From Microcoleaceae cyanobacterium UBA11344 (GTDB lineage: Bacteria > Cyanobacteriota > Cyanobacteriia > Cyanobacteriales > Microcoleaceae): 10,124 nt of DNA. Shown here one piece after another: positions 1 to 5,693 of the stretch. The position numbers were made by a program, and so were the translations under genes. Within the stretch, counting starts at the first letter, position 1; the number at the start of each line of letters is the position of its first letter. The DNA is taken from assembly GCA_003483675.1 (NCBI GenBank), contig DMYK01000278.1, forward strand, positions 1-10,124, in the 5' to 3' direction. The notes beneath the pieces were generated by a model. It ran no database searches, was not told the origin of the DNA, and saw only the letters and a list, made by a program, of their open reading frames with translations.

Positions 1-159
1 TATGTGCGATCGCGCTGGTTTGTGACTAGCACAATTATCGGTGCAACAAGTCTCGAACAATTGGAGGAAAATCTCGGTAGTTTGGATGTGAACTTGGATC
101 AGGATATTATAGCGGAAATCAATGCGGTGCACGCTAAGTATCCCAATCCGACACCGTAA
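1..159 (+). CDS. Aldo/keto reductase, Tas-like, C-terminal fragment
   Basis: Reading frame 1 is open from the window edge to TAA at 157-159, giving 52 residues; the start lies outside. The visible segment FVTSTIIGATSLEQLEENL, followed by a stretch ending in HAKYPNPTP, closely matches what I remember of the C-terminus of E. coli Tas and related NADPH-dependent aldo/keto reductases. There the TSTIIGAT strand forms part of the cofactor-binding end of the (beta/alpha)8 barrel, and the final helix closes it. The catalytic Asp-Tyr-Lys-His residues would be upstream and cannot be checked. The family reduces aldehydes and ketones in the cytoplasm; the substrate here is unknown. Family assignment is secure, specificity is not. 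No clear terminator follows; a palindromic repeat begins 12 bases after the stop. Confidence 0.85.
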   Translation, partial: YVRSRWFVTSTIIGATSLEQLEENLGSLDVNLDQDIIAEINAVHAKYPNPTP

Positions 160-170
160 GTTTATTAGTA

Positions 171-214
171 GGTTGGGTTGAGGTAACGAACCCTAGGTTT
201 CACTTCGCCCAACT
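171..214. repeat. Cyanobacterial interspersed palindromic repeat
   Basis: The stretch begins AGGTTGGGTTGAGGTAACGA and ends CGCCCAACTT. GTTGGG (172-177) is complementary to CCCAAC (208-213), so the transcript can fold back on itself. From memory, sequences starting GTAGGTTGGGTTGAGG are dispersed in many copies through cyanobacterial intergenic regions, often just after genes. This copy is imperfect in the middle. Its position just after the reductase stop would allow a role in 3' end formation, but there is no U-tract next to the stem. Confidence 0.5.
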
Positions 215-729
215 TACCACTTTTTTAATATTATTTATGTTGTATAATGTTGTACTAATTCTGTACAATAATTAAAACATTCTGTTATTTTGTCATATTT
301 GTGCGCGATCGCCCGAAAGGTGAGAATTTTTACTCCTTTTATCCTCAACGGATCGCACAGCCGGGCTTTTTCGATTCAAGGTTTTGACCCGGTTGTCAGC
401 TAAGGTGGGTTCCCCGAAGGGGTTGCGGAGTTGGGAGTGAGGGCATCGCCTCGGAGTCACCATGAGACAGGGGACTTAGTAAGAGTGGCATTGTTAAAAA
501 GATTAAATAGCTCAGACTCAACAAATTAGAGCAGAATCATCAAGTGCAAAGAGTTGCTTTGAGGACTTGAAAAGTTAGGTGGCTGTATTGGTACTGCCTG
601 CCATTGGGCATCTGGCTGATTTCCAGAGAAGAGTTAGCCAAACTGTTGCTGGAAATGCTATGATTATTCTTGTAACTTAAAGTTTGAAATCCATTAAATT
701 TCTCACATAGGTTAAATCAACGTCAGTAA
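215..729. other. Intergenic region with decayed coding-like sequence
   Basis: No intact gene is visible. Positions 221-300 are very A/T rich and contain a dyad TTGTAC-N7-GTACAA (250-268). A HIP1 octamer lies at 305-312. A small hairpin CCCC-GAA-GGGG lies at 412-422. Between about 500 and 663 short open stretches appear in different frames. The best is 571-663, which reads a hydrophobic stretch then SREELAKLLLEML before a stop; it has no start codon and follows a stop at 568-570. This looks like a decayed gene or mobile element, but I cannot name the family. The promoter of the downstream cop23 transcript should lie somewhere here or in 664-729; I see no convincing -35/-10 pair. Confidence 0.4.
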
Positions 730-733
730 CTCA

Positions 734-903
734 GGTCTAAAGACGCTGAGCTTGTAAGGGTAATCACGCTTCGACACTCGAAAGGGTCGGTCGGGCAACC
801 ATACCCTCCTCCCCCGCAAGGGGATTGTAGGCGGTTTTAACCGCCTTGGTCGTTTCCCTCTCAGGGCTCAAGCCGCTGAGTTTCCCACTTACCGAGCTTT
901 TTT
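734..903 (+). ncRNA. HEARO / IscB-type omega RNA, without nuclease gene
   Basis: The segment folds as one compact closed RNA. A long-range closing helix pairs GCTTGTAAGGG (750-760) with 885-897, which ends in CTTACCGAGC, with only two single-base bulges. Inside are AGGGT (783-787) with ACCCT (803-807); CCCC-GCAA-GGGG (812-823); the perfect 18-base palindrome AGGCGGTTTTAACCGCCT (829-846); CCCT-CTC-AGGG (856-866); and CTCA with TGAG (867-880). The pattern, including the CAGGGCTCAAGCCGCTGA core, matches what I remember of HEARO RNAs, later recognised as the omega RNAs that guide IscB nucleases (IS200/IS605-type elements). In those loci the RNA precedes iscB. Here the next frame encodes COP23 and no iscB exists in the window, so this is an ORF-less copy. 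The element ends at ATGA (904-907), the 3' flank reported for HEARO. The guide would be the roughly 16 bases before 750. The left boundary is approximate. A Rfam HEARO covariance search would settle it. Confidence 0.72.
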
Positions 904-1539
904 ATGACTAAATGGCAATCACGAACGGCAGCGCTGACATTAGGTGCGATCGCGATCGGCACTGTCACCGCATTCAATCAACCCAGTTATGCTCAAGGCA
1001 CCACCTTCTTTTGTGGCGTAAGTAGCGACGGCATACCAACAACCTTTGCCAGTACCAGGCGAGGAACGGTTCAAGTCGTGAAATGGAATTCAGAATTTTT
1101 TAGCGATTCAGGATACACCCCAGAGCGGCGTTGCCAAGAAGTATCCAGTCGCTTCCAAAATCACTATAACAGAGGCCAACTGAATTTTCTCACCGCTGGC
1201 TATCTTAACGGTCAGCCAGCTATTTGTGCAGGAAATAGCAACCCTCCATGCACATCGGACAAATTGCTGTTCACCCTCAAACCAGGGTCAGATGCAGCCG
1301 CTCGCATCCAGCAAATCTTTAATATTAGTGTTAGTACATCTAGCGCTCCCCTTCTAGAAAGTGCCGATAGCAATTCATCTGCTACCGTCGATTTTAACCG
1401 ATTTCTCGAAGGAGCATCCGTCGTTCAACCCTCTGGTTCGGCTCCTAATCCTGCTCCCAATACTCAACCCGCCGTTGTTCCCACTCGCCCTCGGCCCAAC
1501 GTTGAGCCGAGTAACGGTGGTGGTGGCGGGTCTTGGTAA
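904..1539 (+). CDS. COP23-domain exported protein
   Basis: The product is 211 residues. A Sec signal peptide spans about 1-30: short basic start MTKWQSR, hydrophobic core, then SYA with cleavage before Q31. The mature part carries COP23-type features: an early FxC (C37), the TFAST...VVKW segment, SGYTPERRCQEVSSRF (C77), LNFLTAGYLNGQPAICA (C108), C116 and LLFTLKPG. The four cysteines could form two disulphides outside the cytoplasm. Residues about 175-211 are a low-complexity Pro/Asn tail ending in a glycine run and SW. COP23 was named for a circadian oscillating protein of Synechococcus RF-1; its biochemical function is unknown. ATG at 904 is the only start that gives a signal peptide. It has no good Shine-Dalgarno: the bases before it are a T tract and the end of the omega RNA, with only GAG at 894-896. 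The next gene starts 20 bases after the stop, which suggests an operon. Confidence 0.88.
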   Translation: MTKWQSRTAALTLGAIAIGTVTAFNQPSYAQGTTFFCGVSSDGIPTTFASTRRGTVQVVKWNSEFFSDSGYTPERRCQEVSSRFQNHYNRGQLNFLTAGYLNGQPAICAGNSNPPCTSDKLLFTLKPGSDAAARIQQIFNISVSTSSAPLLESADSNSSATVDFNRFLEGASVVQPSGSAPNPAPNTQPAVVPTRPRPNVEPSNGGGGGSW

Positions 1540-1559
1540 AAAGCACTGAGGAATGCACC

Positions 1560-2462
1560 ATGTTTTGGCGGAGCTTGCGGTTTAAACTCCGTTTCAGCTA
1601 TTTGTTAATCACCTGTACTGGCTGTTGGTATACTCAACAGCCAGTACAGTCATTACCTGTCAGCGGATCGCGCCTGATTCAGGCAAGTCGCCCTTCGGCG
1701 GAGCGGTGGGACCCTAAGGTGGCTACGCTCAGTGACCGGGCACGGGCGATCACAGTTAAAGTGTTATCTGGCTATGGTGCTGGTTCGGGAATATTAATTA
1801 AAAAGCAAGACCAGACTTACACAATTCTGACCAACAATCATGTTTTAGCAGTTGGTGAAAGCCACCGCATTCAAACTCCAGATGGGAAAATATATCAGGG
1901 TGAATTGCTCAAAAATCGCTCTTTTGACGGCAACGATCTCGCTTTATTACAGTTCAGAAGTACGAGGGAATATTCAGTAGCGCGGCTAGCTTCTTCGTCG
2001 ATCGCAGTAGGAGATGAAGTCTTTGCTACCGGGTTTCCTGGTCAAGAAGGTTCTGAGAAAAGAGGGTTTGAATTTATGTTAGGGAGAGTTTCCTTTCTGT
2101 CTCCAAAAGCATTAGCTGGAGGGTATCAGATTGGCTATAGCAATCCAGTTGAAAAGGGAATGAGCGGCGGACCACTGCTGAATAGCAGGGGGGAAGTTGT
2201 GGGAATCAATGGAATGCACGCCTATCCTTTGTGGGGCGATCCTTATGTATTTAAGGATGGTTCTAAGCCGAATTTGCCCAGAGATTTAATGATCGAATCT
2301 AGTTGGGCAATTCCGATTGAGACCTTTGTACAACTAGGCAATAAATCGGCAGGCGACACACCCATAAGAGTCTCTCCTCCTCTTCCATCTCCAGTAATTT
2401 CTTATCCTCAACCGCAAGATGAGTATAGAGGTAGCGCCCCGGAAAATGGACGGTTGTGGTGA
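1560..2462 (+). CDS. Exported trypsin-like serine protease
   Basis: The product is 300 residues from ATG 1560, which has GAGGA (1548-1552) at good spacing. An upstream TTG at 1533 would overlap cop23 and is less likely. Residues 1-22 are a basic then hydrophobic export signal; C19 and C22 make a lipoprotein conceivable, but the lipobox is poor. The body is a trypsin-like peptidase domain with a complete triad in order: H94 in TNNHVL, D126 in GNDLALLQF and S202 in GMSGGPLL. It resembles HtrA/Deg proteases in this core but has no PDZ domain; a Pro-rich tail (about 268-300) follows instead. It should cleave proteins in the periplasm or thylakoid lumen; the substrate is unknown. Its 20-base distance from cop23 makes co-expression likely, and COP23 could be partner or substrate (inference). 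A perfect 15-bp inverted repeat covers codons 18-30. Confidence 0.88.
   Translation: MFWRSLRFKLRFSYLLITCTGCWYTQQPVQSLPVSGSRLIQASRPSAERWDPKVATLSDRARAITVKVLSGYGAGSGILIKKQDQTYTILTNNHVLAVGESHRIQTPDGKIYQGELLKNRSFDGNDLALLQFRSTREYSVARLASSSIAVGDEVFATGFPGQEGSEKRGFEFMLGRVSFLSPKALAGGYQIGYSNPVEKGMSGGPLLNSRGEVVGINGMHAYPLWGDPYVFKDGSKPNLPRDLMIESSWAIPIETFVQLGNKSAGDTPIRVSPPLPSPVISYPQPQDEYRGSAPENGRLW
1613..1649. repeat. Perfect 15-bp inverted repeat inside the protease gene
   Basis: CTGTACTGGCTGTTG (1613-1627) and its exact reverse complement CAACAGCCAGTACAG (1635-1649) flank a 7-base loop (1628-1634). The stem is entirely within codons 18-30 of the protease, across the end of the signal peptide. In mRNA it would be a very stable hairpin that ribosomes meet soon after initiation. 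It may be a small palindromic insertion that kept the frame, or a selected regulatory hairpin; the sequence alone cannot decide. Confidence 0.85.
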
Positions 2463-2463
2463 A

Positions 2464-2486
2464 GGCTAATTATTGCTCAATTAGCC
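2464..2486 (+). terminator. Stem-loop directly after the protease stop
   Basis: GGCTAATT (2464-2471) and AATTAGCC (2479-2486) form a perfect 8-bp stem with a 7-base loop, starting two bases after the TGA of the protease. It is placed to end or stabilise the cop23-protease transcript. No T run follows, so it does not meet the usual pattern of an intrinsic terminator, and a 3' stability hairpin is equally possible. Confidence 0.4.
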
Positions 2487-2628
2487 ATTCATAAATTTCT
2501 CCAAAACGGAAACCCATCGCCTCAAGGCCAAGGGAGGAGTTTTTGTGGCTGTCTTCCGCAGTGAGGATATTTGGTTGAATGACACCATTAGTCAGTATTT
2601 CCGCTAGAATTTTAGATTGTTTAGCAGA
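2470..2628 (-). pseudogene. Antisense coding remnant of unknown family
   Basis: On the minus strand a frame runs from just after an in-frame stop (2629-2631) to TAA at 2472-2470 with 52 codons. It reads SAKQSKILAEILTNGVIQPN and later SSLGLEAMGFRFGEIYEWLI, then EQ. The composition looks like real protein, with an amphipathic C-terminus. No ATG lies near its 5' end; the first Met is at about residue 38. I read it as the 3' end of a gene whose upstream part has been lost. I do not recognise the family. It overlaps the stem-loop at 2464-2486, so chance cannot be excluded. Confidence 0.35.
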
Positions 2629-2683
2629 TTAAAAATATTAATTTTTATTAAAAAGTGCAGGATAGTTAAGAAGAGAAACATCT

Positions 2684-2714
2684 TTGACAAAAGTTAGTGG
2701 CAGTATGAGATAAA
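2684..2714 (+). promoter_or_regulatory. Candidate sigma-70 type promoter for the FHA-ABC transporter
   Basis: A consensus -35 hexamer TTGACA lies at 2684-2689. The -10 side is weak: TATGAG at 2704-2709 has a spacer of only 14 bases, and GATAAA at 2709-2714 has 19. An A/T-rich tract precedes it (2629-2655). The transporter ATG follows at 2742, with GGAA (2730-2733) as a modest ribosome-binding site. Confidence 0.3.
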
Positions 2715-2741
2715 AGACGTAAGATTAATGGAAATAGCTCT

Positions 2742-5474
2742 ATGCCTGTATCGCCAGCACTTTTAAAAATTCACAAGGGTAGCGAACCTGTCTGGGAATA
2801 CTCAGTTAATACTGAAGTCGTGACTATCGGCCGCGCTACCAACAGCGATTTAGTCATTAATGACCCCCTCGTGTCGCGCCAGCACGCTCAAATCAGCAGA
2901 AATGGCGATCGCTATCAAATTACAGATTTCGGCAGCACAGACGGCACTCGCGTCAACAAGCTCCGGCTCCAACCCAACATTCCTCACCCCCTAGCAAACG
3001 GCGATACCATCAGCATTGGCCACAGCGAATTGCAGTTTATTCTTGATAGCAACAGTGTGCCTACTACTGTCAGCCCGCATCAAAAGCTGTCTTCAGACGG
3101 GGCGACAGTGGTTGCCCAGAATTTTGTGGGGGAGGAAACATTATTCCTCAGCCAGTTAGACCTGCGGGGGCGCGACATCCTGACAATCGGGCGCGAACCC
3201 AAAAATAACACTGTCGTCAACCATCCAGCCGTCTCCCGGTTTCATGCCAAAATTACGCGGGAAAACGGCTCCTTCATCCTCAAGGACTTAGACTCCACCA
3301 ACGGCACCTACGTCAACGGCAAGCAAATATCGGAACGGACGTTGCGAGTAGGCGATAGCGTCCGCATCGGCCCTTGTCGCTTCGTTCTCAACGTGGACGA
3401 AACGATGGTGCGCTACAACGAAGAAGGCAACCTCCGCATTGATGTAGTTCACCTGAGTAAAGTTGTCAACAAAGGCACACCAGACGAAAAAACCCTGCTC
3501 AACGACATTTCCCTGTGCGTTGAGGCGCGGGAGTTCGTTGTCATTGCTGGTGTCAGTGGCGGCGGCAAGTCTACCCTCATGGACGCGCTCAACGGCTTTC
3601 GGCCCGCTACCAGTGGCGGAGTCCTAGTGAACGGCACTGACCTCTATAAGAACTTCAACGCCTACCGCAACGAACTCGGCTACGTCCCCCAAAAAGACAT
3701 CATCCACCTGGAATTGACCATCTATCAAGCCTTAGACTGCGCTGCCAAGTTGCGAATGCCCGCAGACACCACAGCGACAGAACGACAGCAGCGCATTAAT
3801 GAAGTGCTCAAAGATTTGGGACTCACCCAGCGGCGAGATGTACAAATTAGCGCCCTGAGCGGCGGCCAGCTCAAGCGGGTGTCGATGGGGGTGGAATTGC
3901 TGGCAAAACCCAGTTTGTTCTTCCTAGACGAAGCGACTTCAGGGCTAGACCCCGGCACGGAAGCAGACGTAATGAAGTTGCTGCGGAAGTTGGCTGATCA
4001 GGGCCGCACGGTGCTGCTGATCACTCACGCCACAGAAAACGTGACTTTGTGCGATTTGGTGGTGTTTTTAGCGGCGGGGGGGCGAGTTGCCTACTTTGGG
4101 CCTCCAGCAGAAGCGCCTGCCTATTTCGGTGTCGAGAAGTTCAGCGAAATTTACCCCCTCGTCGAAGGAAAAGCGCCCGATCCCAGAGTGGCGCGGGTAG
4201 TGCCTCCCGAAGAGTGGCAAAAGCGCTACCTCCAGTCGCCCCTGTATCAAAAATACGTGGCGGAACGGCAGAAAAATCTCAGCGCCGAGGCACAGGGCAG
4301 TGGGCAAGGGTACAGTGGCTCTGGCAAACTGCCGAGCGTGAAATCCAAGCCGATTTCAGCTTTGCGGCAATTCTTAATTTTGTCGAGCCGCAACTGGACT
4401 TGCCTGTTCCGCGATCGCATTACTTTAGCTCTCACCTTTGCAGCGACTCCGCTGATCGCTTCCTTGGACTTCATACTCTGGGAGCGCCAGATGTTTGACA
4501 TTCAGGAGGGGAATGCAGGCAGGGCGATCGGGATGCTGTTCAACACGCCCCTGCTTGCCATCTTAATTGGCAGCTTGCTGACCATGCGCGAGATCGTCAA
4601 GGAAGTTGATATCTACCGCCGCGAACACCTGATCGGGCTCCAAGTTCTCCCCTACATCCTCAGCAAAGTAGGGATGATTGTCATCCTCGCCCTGTACCAG
4701 GCAGCAGTCATTCTGCTGTCTAAGAAAATGGCGATTGATTTCCCGGACGGCCTAGACTGGGGGGCGATGTATGTCACTCTGGTTTTGGCAACCATTGCAG
4801 GCATGATGATGGGCCTGGTCGTTTCCGCCATTTCGCCCAACCAAAACGTCGCTCCCATGCTGACGATCCTGTTTTTAGTCCCTCAAATTACTTTTGGGGG
4901 GGGGACAGTGCCAGTACCGGCACTGTCCCCGATCGGTCAAGTGGTGAGCAACTTTACCTTGACGAAATGGTCGTTTGAGTCCTTGGTAACGCTCGTGAAA
5001 GTGGGGAACAATATTGCCGAAGACCCCTGTTGGAGGGACAAGTCAAAATCGGAACGGGACAAACTGACGGACAAGCAGAAGGAGGAACAGTGCAAGTGCT
5101 TGGGACCAAAACTGTTCGACGGCTGTCTAGTGGCGGGAATTAAGGATAAAGATCGACCGTTTACTAACAAGGCTGAACCGGCCAAACCGGCAGATCCGGG
5201 CAAATTCCCCGATGACTTGAGCCAGTTGGACAATTACAAGAAAAAGGTGGACAATTACAAAGCAGATATGAACCGCTGGCAAGATGAGTACAGCGCGTGG
5301 AAGGGCGATCGCGAGTCTGCTATTGGCAAGGCCGAAGGCATCATTGACAACATCCACAAAGATTTTGGCAAAACTTTCGATGTGAATGTTTCTCGGAATT
5401 GGGGCATCCTGGGATTCCAAATCGCAGTCATGTTGGGCATGGTTCTCGTTGCCCAAAAGCTCAAAGACAAGTAG
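2742..5474 (+). CDS. FHA-FHA-ABCG fusion transporter
   Basis: The product is 910 residues with four parts. FHA domain 1 (about 20-100) has G30-R31, S45-R46-x-H48 and STDGT (65-69). FHA domain 2 (about 140-218) has G150-R151, SRFH (165-168) and STNGT (185-189). These are the phosphothreonine-binding positions and all are present. The ABC ATPase (about 232-470) has Walker A GVSGGGKST (270-278), Q-loop Q317, signature LSGGQ (372-376), Walker B with D396 and E397, and H-loop H429. The membrane domain has about six helices: five between about 560 and 722, and one at about 888-905. A long, charged, four-cysteine segment lies before the last helix. ATPase-then-membrane order is ABCG-like, so it should act as a dimer in the cytoplasmic membrane. 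Mycobacterium tuberculosis Rv1747 has the same logic and is controlled by a Ser/Thr kinase; kinase control here is inference. The cargo is unknown. It appears to be monocistronic. Confidence 0.92.
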   Translation: MPVSPALLKIHKGSEPVWEYSVNTEVVTIGRATNSDLVINDPLVSRQHAQISRNGDRYQITDFGSTDGTRVNKLRLQPNIPHPLANGDTISIGHSELQFILDSNSVPTTVSPHQKLSSDGATVVAQNFVGEETLFLSQLDLRGRDILTIGREPKNNTVVNHPAVSRFHAKITRENGSFILKDLDSTNGTYVNGKQISERTLRVGDSVRIGPCRFVLNVDETMVRYNEEGNLRIDVVHLSKVVNKGTPDEKTLLNDISLCVEAREFVVIAGVSGGGKSTLMDALNGFRPATSGGVLVNGTDLYKNFNAYRNELGYVPQKDIIHLELTIYQALDCAAKLRMPADTTATERQQRINEVLKDLGLTQRRDVQISALSGGQLKRVSMGVELLAKPSLFFLDEATSGLDPGTEADVMKLLRKLADQGRTVLLITHATENVTLCDLVVFLAAGGRVAYFGPPAEAPAYFGVEKFSEIYPLVEGKAPDPRVARVVPPEEWQKRYLQSPLYQKYVAERQKNLSAEAQGSGQGYSGSGKLPSVKSKPISALRQFLILSSRNWTCLFRDRITLALTFAATPLIASLDFILWERQMFDIQEGNAGRAIGMLFNTPLLAILIGSLLTMREIVKEVDIYRREHLIGLQVLPYILSKVGMIVILALYQAAVILLSKKMAIDFPDGLDWGAMYVTLVLATIAGMMMGLVVSAISPNQNVAPMLTILFLVPQITFGGGTVPVPALSPIGQVVSNFTLTKWSFESLVTLVKVGNNIAEDPCWRDKSKSERDKLTDKQKEEQCKCLGPKLFDGCLVAGIKDKDRPFTNKAEPAKPADPGKFPDDLSQLDNYKKKVDNYKADMNRWQDEYSAWKGDRESAIGKAEGIIDNIHKDFGKTFDVNVSRNWGILGFQIAVMLGMVLVAQKLKDK

Positions 5475-5483
5475 CTTAAAGAC

Positions 5484-5640
5484 TTAACTGATAACTGATA
5501 ATTCCAATTTTCAAAAAGAATGCAACAGTATTCTTGTTCCCCCCCTTTGCAAGGGGGGGCTAGGGGGGGTCGAAGAGTGTTGCACGATTTTAGAGAAATG
5601 GTATAACTTTTAACTGGAAGAGTTAACCGTTATCAGTTAA
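5484..5640. repeat. Nested palindromic intergenic element
   Basis: TTAACTGATAAC (5484-5495) is repeated in inverted orientation as GTTATCAGTTAA (5629-5640), 133 bases apart. Nested inside, TGCAACA (5521-5527) pairs with TGTTGCA (5578-5584) around a C-run/G-run hairpin. After the right arm more copies of the GTTAAC motif follow (5644-5655). The layout resembles a small non-coding palindromic element, but no target-site duplication is evident. It fills the spacer between two convergent genes. Confidence 0.45.
5539..5559. terminator. Strong C/G hairpin between convergent genes
   Basis: Seven C plus TT (5539-5547) pairs with AA plus seven G (5551-5559) around the loop TGC, and a second G run follows at 5563-5569. 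It lies 65 bases after the transporter stop and 135 bases after the stop of the convergent - strand gene, so it could stop transcription from both sides. It lacks a U-tract, so intrinsic termination is uncertain. C/G-run hairpins of this kind are also common dispersed repeats in cyanobacteria. Confidence 0.4.
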
Positions 5641-5693
5641 CCGTTAACTGTTAACAAGTTGAACGCCGCTGTAATATTTCGATGCTGGTAGCT

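Noticed and set aside
242-255. GTA-N8-TAC match to the NtcA nitrogen-control site, next to a TTGTAC dyad (250-268)
   Set aside because: Six fixed bases are expected a few times per 10 kb by chance. No -10 box is found at the usual distance downstream, and the nearest + strand gene start is about 650 bases away.
730-903. Riboswitch or T-box explanation for the structured leader of cop23
   Set aside because: None of the riboswitch cores I know is visible, whereas the closing helix, inner hairpins and ATGA junction fit HEARO/omega RNA. The absence of an IscB ORF downstream is the one mismatch.
1533-1559. TTG start at 1533 for the protease
   Set aside because: It would overlap the end of cop23 and put charged residues before the export signal. 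ATG 1560 has a well-placed GAGGA.
4049-4498. 149-codon + strand frame inside the transporter gene
   Set aside because: It lies wholly within the intact FHA-ABCG gene in another frame, has no ribosome-binding site, and its Arg/Ser-rich composition is typical of an out-of-frame shadow.
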